This document shows, piece after piece, positions 7,500 through 17,113 of a DNA stretch of 64,000 nucleotides (position 1 is the first letter of the stretch; each line of letters opens with the position of its first letter). The notes under the pieces were generated by a model. It saw nothing but the letters and a program-made list of their open reading frames with translations, was not told the DNA's origin and searched no databases. This DNA is from CAVVDY01 sp963815775 (GTDB taxonomy: Bacteria; Acidobacteriota; Terriglobia; Terriglobales; Acidobacteriaceae): contig CAWFIB010000016.1 in the NCBI GenBank assembly GCA_963815775.1, forward strand, positions 62,001 to 126,000. Reading direction: 5' to 3'. Both the position numbers and the translations under genes were made by a program.

Positions 7500-10010
7500 T
7501 TAGGCGGCAAAAGCACGTTGCCCGCGTCTCCGCCATAAACCGGTAATCCAGCCGCCTTTTTCCGGATCGAGAAACCGGTACGCCGCCAGCTTGATGCGGT
7601 CGTTGATCAGGAACCAAATCAAGGCGTAAACCCAGATCAGCAGTACCCAGCGCCAGCCGATCGGAGTCATAAACAAACCGTAGACCGCGGCCAGGGTCGC
7701 CAGTGCTTTCGTAGCAACCGCACTCCACAACAGAATGGGAGCCGGACGAATCGACCAGAAAGGCCCGCGCGTGCGGGTAACAAAGATCGTCAGATGACCG
7801 GCCACCGCCAGCTTCAGGAACATGAACGTCTGTATGGTGTCGCGGTTGAGATGAAACACTCGTTCGGCGATGTAAAACAGCCCAAAGGAAGCGATGACCC
7901 CGGCAATGCCGAGAACACTTGATATGGTCAGGACCAGCGGCATGTCCCACGCCTCCGGCTGGTTCCGGTAGCGGACTTTGTCATAAGCGATGGCCAGAAT
8001 CGGACCATCATTCAGCAACGCGAGCAGAACGATCATTGCTGCCGTGACCGGATAGAAGTTGAAGATCAGAATGGCGAGCGTCATGAACAGCAGCACGCGA
8101 ATCGTCTCCGCAATGCGATAAATGGCATAGCTGTTCATCCGTTGAAACATCTTCCGGCTCTCTTTGATCGCATCGATGATCACGGAGAGGCCCGGGCTTA
8201 GCAGTGCGATATCGGCGGCAGCGCGGGCGGCGTCGGTGGCGCCTGAAACCGCGATGCCGGCGTCGGCCTGCTTCAGCGCCGGAGCATCGTTGACGCCGTC
8301 ACCGGTCATGCCCACAATGTGTTTCTCGCCCTGCAATATTTCCACGATGTGGAACTTGTGCTCCGGGAACACCTGCGCGAATCCGTCGGCGTCTTCGACC
8401 GCCTTGACGAGCTTACTGGCTTCGAAATGCGTGGCGTCCTCCAGTACGCTGGCGTCAACGATGTTCTTACCTAGCCCAAGCTGGCCCGCCATTTCCCTGG
8501 CGATGGCGATCTGGTCTCCGGTGACCATCTTCACCTTCACGCCCATCTCTTTCGCAGTCGCAATGGTCGACTTCGAATCCTCGCGCGGAGGATCAAATAA
8601 AGGCAAGACTCCCAGCAACTGCCATTGGTTGTTGGCGTCGCTCCGCGCCACGGCAAGGGAGCGAAAACCGCGCCCCGCGAATTCGGAAACTGCCGCATTC
8701 ACCGCCTGCTCGACCTGCGCAGCATTGGCAGCCAGTGCCAGAATCACCTGCACCGCGCCCTTTGTGGTCCGGAGTTGCCTTCCGTCCTGTCCGCTGACCA
8801 GAGCTTCGGTCCGCTTGTGCACTGGATCAAAAGGTTGGAAGTGCCGCAGTTGGTACTTGTCTAACTCGCCTCTGTCCTTCAGGCCGCCAAGCACCGCAAG
8901 GTCAATCGCATCCTGGCTTTCCGCACGTGACGCCAGCGCTGCAGCCAGGATGACCTCCTCCGGCTGTACCCCGGGCACGCAGAATGGCACTCCCAGCGTC
9001 AGCTTGTTTTGTGTCAGCGTGCCAGTCTTGTCCGAACACAAAACGTCGATGCCGGCCAGCTCCTCCATGGCTGCGAGATGCGTAACGATCGCCTGTTTCT
9101 CCGCCAGCTTGCGTGCTCCCACCGCCATCGTCACCGACAACACCGCCGGCATGGCAACGGGGACGGCCGCGATCGTAAGCACCAGAGCAAACTGCACCGT
9201 GGTGAGCATTGGGTCGCCACGGAAGAGAGCCACCACCAAAATCAGGATCACCAGCGCCAACGCGATGAAGATGAGGAAGTCGCCGATCTTCAACACCGCA
9301 CGCTGAAAGTGGCTGACGGTGTGCGCCGTCTGTACTAGCTTGGCTGTCTTGCCAAAGTAGGTCTTGGCGCCGGTGGCCGAGACAATGGCGTTTGCTTCAC
9401 CCTGCTTAATAATTGATCCGGAGTAGACCGTCTCGCCTGTCTTGCGCTCCACGGGCAGCGATTCGCCAGTGAGCGCCGACTGGTCCACCTCGACCGGGTC
9501 GCCTTGCAGAAGCTTGGCATCCGCAGGAATGATCTCGCCGATGGCCACACGCATCAGGTCGCCCGGCACAAGTTCGCGGGCAGGAATCGTCTTCCATGCG
9601 CCATCGCGCCGGACAGTGGCGTGCAGGGCCAGCTTCGCCTTGAGTGCCGCGACCGCGTTTCCTGCCTGGTATTCCTCCCAGAAGCCGACTGCGGCGTTCA
9701 TGAGCAGCAGCACGAAAATGATGCCGAAGTCTTCCCAGTGCCGTACCACGGCAGAGAGAATGGCAGCCACCTCGATCATCCACGGGATCGGTCCCCAGAA
9801 GTAGGAGAGAAACTTCAGCAGCGCATTCGTCTTCTCCTCTGGCAGCTCGTTGTATCCGTACTTCGCCAACAACGCCTGCGCTTCGGTGCCACTGATTCCC
9901 CCAGCCTGCGCGGCGGACTGCGACTCGACGGCTCCCTGAGGTACGGCCCTGTTTGCCGAAGTGGAGTCAGCCATCGCACTGGGCTTGTGATTAGCTTCGC
10001 GCTGCGCCAT
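7500..10010 (-). CDS. Plasma-membrane proton-efflux P-type ATPase (type IIIA)
   Basis: This 836-residue pump has all P-type landmarks: the actuator motif TGES at 181-184, the phosphorylated Asp327 in CSDKTGTLT, the hinge TGDGVNDAPALK, and the M4 motif PVAMPAVLS typical of H+-ATPases of the plant and yeast type. The N-terminus shows the cation ATPase region with LLAKYGYNELPEEK. Members export protons at the cost of ATP and help set cytoplasmic pH and membrane potential. The ATG at 10010 follows GGAGATCGG. It heads a minus-strand set with the holin-like and YtkA-like genes. Confidence 0.94.
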   Translation of the reverse strand: MAQREANHKPSAMADSTSANRAVPQGAVESQSAAQAGGISGTEAQALLAKYGYNELPEEKTNALLKFLSYFWGPIPWMIEVAAILSAVVRHWEDFGIIFVLLLMNAAVGFWEEYQAGNAVAALKAKLALHATVRRDGAWKTIPARELVPGDLMRVAIGEIIPADAKLLQGDPVEVDQSALTGESLPVERKTGETVYSGSIIKQGEANAIVSATGAKTYFGKTAKLVQTAHTVSHFQRAVLKIGDFLIFIALALVILILVVALFRGDPMLTTVQFALVLTIAAVPVAMPAVLSVTMAVGARKLAEKQAIVTHLAAMEELAGIDVLCSDKTGTLTQNKLTLGVPFCVPGVQPEEVILAAALASRAESQDAIDLAVLGGLKDRGELDKYQLRHFQPFDPVHKRTEALVSGQDGRQLRTTKGAVQVILALAANAAQVEQAVNAAVSEFAGRGFRSLAVARSDANNQWQLLGVLPLFDPPREDSKSTIATAKEMGVKVKMVTGDQIAIAREMAGQLGLGKNIVDASVLEDATHFEASKLVKAVEDADGFAQVFPEHKFHIVEILQGEKHIVGMTGDGVNDAPALKQADAGIAVSGATDAARAAADIALLSPGLSVIIDAIKESRKMFQRMNSYAIYRIAETIRVLLFMTLAILIFNFYPVTAAMIVLLALLNDGPILAIAYDKVRYRNQPEAWDMPLVLTISSVLGIAGVIASFGLFYIAERVFHLNRDTIQTFMFLKLAVAGHLTIFVTRTRGPFWSIRPAPILLWSAVATKALATLAAVYGLFMTPIGWRWVLLIWVYALIWFLINDRIKLAAYRFLDPEKGGWITGLWRRRGQRAFAA

Positions 10011-10516
10011 GATTCCGATCTCCAGAAAATAATGTCTGTGTTTAATTGACGGTTGCGATTAGCAGGCGACTGTCGTCATTCGAAGACGTGTTTTTTACAC
10101 GTCCCCTTCCAGTTGCATCGAAGCCGAGGCGGCTGCGCCCCGCTGTGCCACGTCTAAGGTTGATTCTAGGAGTCGCTGGAGTTTTCGCTGTGACTGGCAT
10201 CACATGCGGCCGGAACATCGCCGGAGGAAGACATCGATCGCATTATCATCAGAAATGGCGGCCCATTTCCTGCCAGGTGCAGTCTGGTATGCAATGCCGT
10301 TGGGAAGCGGCGTGTGCCGCACTCGTGGCCCGGAAAATCCCACTCATCCGCCAATCGGGAAGGAGTGGGTTCTAGTCGAAGCAGCGCTTATTTGAAGGTG
10401 GCGGCGTCATCGTCGCTGCCTTGGGGGACGGTCGGCTGCACTTCGCGCCACCACCCGCACCTCGAAGAAGATCGGCGTGCCGCCCCCACTCTAATCTTCC
10501 CCCGCGCTAATCTTCC
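10011..10516. other. Intergenic region, no gene seen
   Basis: About 500 bases separate the start of the H+-ATPase gene from the end of the M24 gene, both on the minus strand. Short frames on both strands lack ribosome sites and have arginine-rich, low-complexity products, so I do not call genes. The ATPase promoter should lie here. Confidence 0.6.
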
Positions 10517-11830
10517 TCAAATCATGATGATCATGTCGTCGAGCCGGGTCGGGTACTTGTTCATGATCTCACCCTTGGTCTTGCCGACGATCACCGTGTC
10601 CGAATGCCGGAAGCCGCCCCAGTTGGGATCGTAGACACCTGGCTCGCAACTGAACGTCATTCCCACCTGGAGGACAGTCTTGTCGCCGTCGGCAATCCAT
10701 GGCGACTCATGGCCCTCCAGTCCAATGCCATGCCCTGTACGGTGCTTGAGGAACTGTCCGTAGCCCGCCTTGCGCACCTGGTCCAGGCTCATCTTGTCGA
10801 CCTCTTCGGCCACCATGCCTTCCTTCATGTTTGCTGCCCCGGTGTCGTGCGCCGCCAGCATCGCGTCGTACAGCTTCTTGGCGTAGTCACTGGGCTGGCC
10901 CACACAGAAGGAGCGTTCGCACTCCGAGTTATAGCCCCCGACTGTGGCGCCGAAGCTGAGGATCAGCGCATCGCCTTTCTTCAGCCGATCTTTGCTGGGC
11001 ACTGCATGCGGGAAGGCCGAGCGTTTTCCAAACGGAACCAGTCCGCCGAATGGAGGCGAAATCTCAACCCCCACCACCGAGGTCAGCTCCTTCGACATCT
11101 TGTCCGCCACCGCATCGGCTGTTGCCTTCAGGATCTCGTCCTCGGTAACGCTGCCGTTGGCCTCAATAAACGCCCGGCCCGCCTGCACCGTGTAGTCGGC
11201 GAAGTAGACCGAGCGCCGCATGACACCGATTTCGGCAGGATCCTTCACCCAGCGCATCTCCTCGACGATGTCGCCTGCATTGACTAACTTCGCCTTGGGA
11301 GCACCCAGCTTCATCTGCGCCAGTCGTGAAGGAGTGCACTCCTCAATGCCGATCGTGCCGCCAACCCCCTTCGCGGAAATGCGCTCGAAGATCCATCGCA
11401 CACGATTTACCGGACCGGGATAGTCGAAGTACGCTTCGTAGTCCTTCACCCACCAAAGTTTTACCTGGTCGGACTCGAGCTCGGGGATAAACAGCGCCGG
11501 CTCGCCCGACGCAGGAATCAGCACGGCCAGTGGACGCTCGGTAGACAGGTGAAAGTAGCCGGTCGTGTAAATGACATTGTGCGAGTTCAACAGCACCAGC
11601 GCGTTCAGTTTGCGCTCCGCCATCTTGGCCTGCACCAGCTTGATCTTCTGCTGATACCACTCGGGCGGCAAGCGGTCCGGCCCCGGCGGCGCAGGATAGC
11701 TGGTCTTGATCTGCAATGCGTGCGTGTTACCAAACGAGGTCGCCGAGGCAGTAATGGTGAGAGCGGCGGCTCCGGTGGCGGTCTGCAGGAATCGGCGACG
11801 AGACGAGGAGAAATCCATGGGTTCGCTCAT
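10517..11830 (-). CDS. Tat-exported M24 (pita-bread) family protein with altered metal ligands
   Basis: This 437-residue protein starts with a twin-arginine signal SRRRFLQTATGAAALT (residues 10-25). A creatinase-type N-terminal domain and a C-terminal M24 domain follow. The M24 core keeps the histidine motif HRTGHGIGLEGHE and the glutamate in SCEPGVY. Three of the five usual metal ligands are changed: the Asp before FGA is Ser, the second Asp is Glu (SECERS), and the last Glu is Ser (FRHSDTV). It may therefore be a metal-independent hydrolase like creatinase rather than an Xaa-Pro peptidase. Fold assignment is firm; substrate is unknown. Confidence 0.88.
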   Translation of the reverse strand: MSEPMDFSSSRRRFLQTATGAAALTITASATSFGNTHALQIKTSYPAPPGPDRLPPEWYQQKIKLVQAKMAERKLNALVLLNSHNVIYTTGYFHLSTERPLAVLIPASGEPALFIPELESDQVKLWWVKDYEAYFDYPGPVNRVRWIFERISAKGVGGTIGIEECTPSRLAQMKLGAPKAKLVNAGDIVEEMRWVKDPAEIGVMRRSVYFADYTVQAGRAFIEANGSVTEDEILKATADAVADKMSKELTSVVGVEISPPFGGLVPFGKRSAFPHAVPSKDRLKKGDALILSFGATVGGYNSECERSFCVGQPSDYAKKLYDAMLAAHDTGAANMKEGMVAEEVDKMSLDQVRKAGYGQFLKHRTGHGIGLEGHESPWIADGDKTVLQVGMTFSCEPGVYDPNWGGFRHSDTVIVGKTKGEIMNKYPTRLDDMIIMI

Positions 11831-11982
11831 AAGCGCAACGTTATATGCTCAACCGGGCTCGAAGGTCAAGCGACTTTGAAACTCAACCGGAGCAGGGCCG
11901 CAACTTCCTGCTTGCAACCGCACCCGGCAAGACTGCAATGCGTTCGTTCCAAACAGGCCGTCGATTTCAAGATACGTCATAC

Positions 11983-12348
11983 GCGCTAGTCAAACGCAAA
12001 TTAATGTTGTTTGGTCTGCGAAATGTCGAGCTGAACAAAGGTTATTTCAACGATACGCTAGTCAGGTGCGCCACTGAGGTGTTCTCGTTTGTACATCTGG
12101 ACTGTGACCTCTATGGTTCATATAAGGACTGCCTGGAGTTCTTTTATCCACGGCTCAGCGACGGTGGAATTGTCTTGCTCGACGAATACGACGATCCGCC
12201 CTGGCCAGGTTGCAACAAGGCTGTCGATGAATTCCTCACGGATAAGCCAGAGCGGCTACAATCGATCAAACGTCAAAATTACGTGAAATATTTCTTCCGG
12301 AAAGGGCATGTCCAGCCAATTCTGCAGTACATAAGGACTGAAGCTTGA
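11983..12348 (+). pseudogene. C-terminal remnant of a TylF/MycF-type O-methyltransferase
   Basis: The translation from about 11983 matches the C-terminal half of macrocin O-methyltransferase family proteins: NVELNKGYFNDTL, then VHLDCDLYGSYKDCLEFFYPRL with the metal-binding Asp cluster, then GGIVLLDEYDDPPWPGC and KAVDEFL. The N-terminal SAM-binding part (roughly the first 120 residues) is absent. The upstream in-frame codons back to 11845 encode unrelated sequence with no ribosome site. It lies in a patch of lower GC than its surroundings. Most likely it is a dead fragment left by transfer or deletion. Confidence 0.78.
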
Positions 12349-13202
12349 CTATCGGATTCCGATTGTCGAGGTTACGATTGATGCGCTCAATTTCCGCCTT
12401 TCGCCCAGCAATCGTTTTTCTGGGTTTCTCTCGCTGATCAAATCTATTTTGCTAATTGCTGAGGGCCACCCTCTCTGAATGTTCGCACTCTATTGCTTCA
12501 ATCTCAAGTTTTCCGGCCCGGCGAGCTGCTAAACGGCTCATCGACTGCTTGTGTAGGAAAATCAACAAAAACGATTTCGCCCAAGGTTCCGATTCAAACG
12601 GAGAGTTCTCTTATAGCTTTCGGTCTGAATACTCAGATCGAAGCGGGAAGCAGTAGGAAATCGGCTTGAAGCAGATCCAGGCCCTTTCGAGAACTACAAA
12701 TGTTGGACGTTATTCTGGAGGGACGAAGTCGCCAATGCGGACGCTTCTTTGTCCCGCCTTCAAGATGATCACATTCCGCGCACTCCGCACTCCCCACCGC
12801 ACTCCATTAACGGCTGCGGTAGGCTTCAATCGGCTGTACAGGCTGCTACCACTCCAGCAGATTGTTTAGGTTATGATGCATCACGAGTTTAGATCTCAGT
12901 CTATCCCCCATTTAGAATCAACTACTTACATAGCATACTTATAGGCCCGTGCCAGAATTCTGAGGCGTGCGCCCCCGGTCGAGGTCACCAAATCTCGCCA
13001 AAACCGCTGGCGATCCGGCTCGCGCGTACAGGTTGTAGCGGTGGAGTCGTATTGCGTGACTCAACTTTCTACGGCGATTCTCCCCTGAATCTACGGACTT
13101 TGCCTGATTGGGTGACCCCGAGTGCCCGCGATAGGGTATGGCGGGAGTTACACAATTTGTAAGCGTGGGCCAGCCCAACGGCCCTCACTTGGGAGGTACA
13201 TC
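12349..13202. other. Gene-poor, lower-GC region
   Basis: About 850 bases hold no gene I can support. The stretch 12350-12950 is clearly more AT-rich than its neighbours and continues the patch containing the methyltransferase remnant. Short frames at 12456-12656 and 12666-12869 have no recognisable product. The last part, 13100-13200, should carry the promoter of the next gene, whose ribosome site GGGAGGT is at 13191-13197. Confidence 0.6.
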
Positions 13203-14120
13203 ATGGACGGCACTCCTTCCGCTGCGGGGACTTCTATCTTCAAGCGCGCGGGTATCTATATTGCCAGTGCCGTGCTTGCGGTCGGCGCTATCGGCGTTTA
13301 TGCAATTCATGAGCACCACACGTCGCAGAAACTGGCAGCACAGAATGAGCACCTGACGGCCGAGCTCAAGACCACCCACAGTCAGATCGACGCGACACGC
13401 AGCCAGATGGACGACCTTGCGGCAAAGGTAAGTGTGCTGGCTTCGCAGCCGCCTCCGCCACCATCGCCCACCGAAAGCCAGTATCGTGCTGTGCTGTCCA
13501 GCCGGAGGAGAGCAGAGGCCAGGCTGCAGAAGCTACAGTCCCAAGTGAACGACCAGGGCAAGGCGATTGAGAGCACCCAGGCCGATCTGGCCAGCACCCG
13601 TGGCGACCTCTCCAACACGCAGGGTGATCTCGCCAATACCCGCGGCGATCTGGCAAACACCCGGACTGAGCTGACAGGGTCGATTGCGCACACGCATGAT
13701 GAACTCGTCCTGCTGGAGAAGAAGGGGGCGCGAAATTACTACGAGTTCGACATTCCGAAGTCGAAGCAGTTTCAGCGTGAGGGACCGTTTGGGGTCCGCC
13801 TGAAGAAGGCCAATGAGAAGCACCAGTTTGCCGACCTGGAGCTGGTGGTGGACGATCGCAATCTTTCCCAGAAGCACGTGAACCTCTACCAGCCGGTCAT
13901 GTTCTACATGCCTGATAGTCCGCAGGCTGTCGAGGTGGTAATCAACAGTATCAGCAAAAACCACATTCACGGGTACGTGAGTGCACCGAAGTACCGGCAG
14001 TCGGAACTGGCGTCAATACCGAACCCCAGCGCCGAAGCTGCACCCAACTCGTCTAATAAGACGACGGCCAACTCCAGCACTGAATCTTCATCGAGAGACA
14101 AGTTGTCGTCTCCCCAGTAG
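13203..14120 (+). CDS. Membrane-anchored coiled-coil protein with heptad repeats
   Basis: The product is about 305 residues. After a short cytoplasmic tail a single membrane helix (about 14-35 from MDGTPSAAG) is followed by a long coiled coil. The coiled coil ends in tandem 7-residue units of the type DLANTRG, five or six copies between about 150 and 185. A beta-rich globular domain of about 110 residues follows, with YYEFDIPKSKQFQ, then a Ser/Asn-rich tail. The ATG at 13203 follows GGGAGGT by 5 bases; an in-frame start at 13122 lacks support. I do not recognise the globular domain. It is possibly an envelope-spanning structural protein. Confidence 0.8.
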   Translation: MDGTPSAAGTSIFKRAGIYIASAVLAVGAIGVYAIHEHHTSQKLAAQNEHLTAELKTTHSQIDATRSQMDDLAAKVSVLASQPPPPPSPTESQYRAVLSSRRRAEARLQKLQSQVNDQGKAIESTQADLASTRGDLSNTQGDLANTRGDLANTRTELTGSIAHTHDELVLLEKKGARNYYEFDIPKSKQFQREGPFGVRLKKANEKHQFADLELVVDDRNLSQKHVNLYQPVMFYMPDSPQAVEVVINSISKNHIHGYVSAPKYRQSELASIPNPSAEAAPNSSNKTTANSSTESSSRDKLSSPQ

Positions 14121-14207
14121 AGGAATCTTGTTGAGGCATCGAAGGGAAAGTGGTGCGCTCAACAAATAACCCTGGCGCCGAAGTCAGAGGGTCGAGCCGG
14201 AGAACTA

Positions 14208-15905
14208 TCATTGATCGGTTGCCCTAATGTCGTTCTGTGCTGCGGCGAGCGCCTCGTGCAGCCGGGGGAAGATATACTGCGGGCCAATGAGATTCATCAG
14301 GCGGTGCCGGATGAGGTCGGCGTGCAGGGTAGGAGCCACTCGCGCCAAGGCCAGCTCGAAGTGATCGTGCGATAGTTGTTTCAGCAGTTCCCGCAATGCC
14401 CACGCCGCGGTGTAGTCGAGATTTGTGATGGCTTCGGCATCAACGATCAGCCAGCGCACCTTGCCAGAAGCTTCCCGGGTCAGATCGAGAATTTCGCCGG
14501 TAAAGCGCCCGACATTCGCGTAGAAGAGGGCGGCGCCGAAGCGATAGAGGATGATCCCCGGTTCGGTGACTTCTCCGGAGCCAACCGGGTGGAGCTCCCA
14601 CAGCCCGTTTTTGCCCGCCACCATCACTCCCGTCAGCGGCCGATAGCTGTGCTTCACAATGCGCAGCAGCGAGAGCACCATAGCGATCACGATGCCCTGC
14701 TCCACACCAATGACTACGACAACTACAGCCGTGATCAAGGCGAGCAGAAATTCGCCGGGACTTTCGCGCCGGATATCACGCAGGCTGCGCACGTCCACAA
14801 GCCGAACGGCGATGGCGAAGACGATGGCCCCCAGCACGCAGCGCGGAAGGTACTGTAATGGCCTGGTGAGGAAGAACAGCACCAGGGCCACTACCACTGC
14901 GGTGGCGACCTGCGCCAACTGGCTCTGGCCACCCGAGCTCTCCACCATGGCCGTCTGTGTGGGACTGCCGTCGACAACAAACGTGCCGGTCAGGGCAGCA
15001 GCGGCATTAGCCGCCGAAAGCCCCAGCAGGTCGGCATCCTCGTCGAGGTGCTGGTGATGACGTGCGGCGTAGTAGCGAGCGGTTGCCGCACTCTGAGCAA
15101 CAATCATGACCAGGCACGATGCGGATACGGGAAGCAGCGTCAGCACCAAATGCCATGTCAGTGGGGGGAAGGTCAGGCGAGGCAGTCCTCCGATGACGTG
15201 CCCAACTACGGGGAGACCGTGCTTGGCGAGGTCCCAACCAGCGCTGGCCGCGGTCGCTCCAACTACAGCAATCAGGGATCCCGGCACCTTCGGAGCCAGC
15301 CGATGCAGGCCGAGGACGACGACCAGAACCGCAACGGAAAGGCCGGCCGCGAGCGGCTGGACATGTGAGAAGTTGCGAAAGACGTCCAGGAATTGGGGGA
15401 TCGTTTTGTGCGCCTGCACCTCAATGCCAAGCATCTCGCCGAGCACGGCAATACCGACCTGAAAACCCACGCCAGTAAGAAATCCGACCAACACGGTTTG
15501 GGAGAGGAAATCGGCGAGAAAGCCCAGGCGCAGGAAGCGCGCCAGCAGGAGCAGCGCCGATGTGAGCAAGGCAACCACGCCTGCGAGTTCGACGTATTGC
15601 GGACTGGCCAGCGGAGCCAGGCCGCCGAGGCCACCTGCCAGGATCGCAGCGGTGGCAGAATCGGCCGAAACTACCAGGTAGCGCGAGGAACCAAAGGTAG
15701 CGAACGCCAGCAACGGCAACAGAAGCGTGTAGAAGCCGGTAATGACAGGCATGCCGGCGATCTTGGTATAACCAAGCGCCTGGGGGATGTTCATTGCGGC
15801 AAGCTGGAAGCCGGCCAGAGCGTCCTTGAAAATCTTCGCCCGGCGAACGGGCAGGATTCCCCCGAAAAGGCCGAGCCGGGACGTGGAGGGGGCGCGGGCC
15901 GTCAT
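14208..15905 (-). CDS. SulP family anion permease with C-terminal STAS domain
   Basis: This 565-residue protein has the SulP (SLC26) core: DALAGFQLAAMNIPQALGYTKIAG at the start of the transport domain, 10 to 14 hydrophobic helices up to about residue 420, and the internal signature VVDGSPTQTAMVESSGGQSQLA near 320. A STAS domain occupies about 440-555 and contains LIVDAEAITNLDYTA. Members move sulfate, bicarbonate or other anions; the substrate is not predictable. The ATG at 15905 follows GAGGAGGT. It is 30 bases downstream of the PPK2 gene and probably in the same operon. Confidence 0.92.
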   Translation of the reverse strand: MTARAPSTSRLGLFGGILPVRRAKIFKDALAGFQLAAMNIPQALGYTKIAGMPVITGFYTLLLPLLAFATFGSSRYLVVSADSATAAILAGGLGGLAPLASPQYVELAGVVALLTSALLLLARFLRLGFLADFLSQTVLVGFLTGVGFQVGIAVLGEMLGIEVQAHKTIPQFLDVFRNFSHVQPLAAGLSVAVLVVVLGLHRLAPKVPGSLIAVVGATAASAGWDLAKHGLPVVGHVIGGLPRLTFPPLTWHLVLTLLPVSASCLVMIVAQSAATARYYAARHHQHLDEDADLLGLSAANAAAALTGTFVVDGSPTQTAMVESSGGQSQLAQVATAVVVALVLFFLTRPLQYLPRCVLGAIVFAIAVRLVDVRSLRDIRRESPGEFLLALITAVVVVVIGVEQGIVIAMVLSLLRIVKHSYRPLTGVMVAGKNGLWELHPVGSGEVTEPGIILYRFGAALFYANVGRFTGEILDLTREASGKVRWLIVDAEAITNLDYTAAWALRELLKQLSHDHFELALARVAPTLHADLIRHRLMNLIGPQYIFPRLHEALAAAQNDIRATDQ

Positions 15906-15935
15906 TGAGGGCTACCTCCTCGGCGGCGATTACTT

Positions 15936-16847
15936 CTATTTGTGATGCTTCTTGTGCTTTTTGTCGGCTTTGCCACCGTCGCTATGGCCGTCGGTATTTT
16001 TCTTTTTGGAAGACTCGTCGTCAGCGGCAGCATGATACTCCCTGCGAATCTTGGCCAAATCGACCGTCGGCTTGGGCATTTTCATGCCCAGGTCTTGCAT
16101 GGTTTCGGCGACAATTTGCGAGACCGCGAGGTTGCGAAACCACTTGTGATTGGAAGGGATGATATACCAGGGCGCATGTTTCGTACTGGTCCTCTCAAAC
16201 ACGTCTTCGAAGGCTTTGGTGTAATCGTTCCAAAGCTGGCGCTCCTGGTAGTCGCTGTCACTGATCTTCCAGTTGCGGGCGGGATCATCCAGGCGCTGCT
16301 TGAATCGTTCCAGTTGCTCTTCTTTGCTGATTTGCAGGAAGAACTTGATGATATGGGTATTGTTCTGGCGATAAAGAAGTCGCTCGAAATCGTTGATCAG
16401 TTCATATCGCTCCGACCAGACATCTTTCGGAGCCAGCTTGTGTACGCGAACCACCAGCACGTCCTCGTAGTGCGAGCGGTTGAAGATGGCCACCGTGCCC
16501 TTGGCAGGAGCGTGGGGATGGACCCGCCAGAGAAAGTCGTGCTCCAACTCCAGCGGAGCCGGGCCTCTGAAGGCGGTGACGGTGGTGCCCTGAGGATTCA
16601 TCGCGCTCATCACGTGGTTGACCGTGCCATCCTTACCTGCCGCATCCAGGGCCTGTAGAACGATCAGCAGGGAATGCTGTTTTTCGGCGTACATCAGGTA
16701 CTGTTGCTCGGACAGCTTTCTGCAATGCTTCTCCATCTCAGCCGCTGCGTTGTCCTCGGAAACGTGCTTTCCCGTGTACGACGGATCGAGGTCGCTCAAT
16801 CGAACCTTCGACCCCGGTTTCACTCGGAATTCTTCCCGATAATCCAT
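15936..16847 (-). CDS. Polyphosphate kinase 2 family protein
   Basis: This 303-residue protein is a single-domain PPK2. Walker A lies at about 65-75 (QALDAAGKDGT), the lid region at about 95-105 (FRGPAPLELEHDFLWR), and Walker B with FNRSHYEDVLVVRVH near 125. It transfers phosphate between polyphosphate and nucleotides, usually making NDP or NTP from polyphosphate. The C-terminal 25 residues are Lys/His/Asp-rich (KADKKHKKHHK), a common low-complexity tail. The ATG at 16847 follows GAAGGGGA. It lies between the oxidoreductase and SulP genes on the same strand. Confidence 0.92.
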   Translation of the reverse strand: MDYREEFRVKPGSKVRLSDLDPSYTGKHVSEDNAAAEMEKHCRKLSEQQYLMYAEKQHSLLIVLQALDAAGKDGTVNHVMSAMNPQGTTVTAFRGPAPLELEHDFLWRVHPHAPAKGTVAIFNRSHYEDVLVVRVHKLAPKDVWSERYELINDFERLLYRQNNTHIIKFFLQISKEEQLERFKQRLDDPARNWKISDSDYQERQLWNDYTKAFEDVFERTSTKHAPWYIIPSNHKWFRNLAVSQIVAETMQDLGMKMPKPTVDLAKIRREYHAAADDESSKKKNTDGHSDGGKADKKHKKHHK

Positions 16848-17113
16848 AAGTCCCCTTCACTCCTGCAATTCAGTCAGCTCTGCCGGCCCCGGCGGTTCAG
16901 ATTCCCGGGGCCCTGCGGCGAGTATTTCATTCCCACACAGTAGGAGCACACCTGAGGTTTCCTGCCACGGCGGTGTTGTCGATGTTTCCACGCCTTGCAG
17001 TAGCAACAGTCTCTTGAGCAGCGGATCGGGAACGAGAAAGCGGCCATTGCTCCGGTTGAAAGCGGACCTTATTGCCAGGACAGCCCCATAACTCCCCCCT
17101 GCGTGGGGAATCC

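Noticed and set aside
10046..10375. A 109-codon frame in the gap next to the H+-ATPase
   Set aside because: No ribosome site, no recognisable sequence, likely chance.
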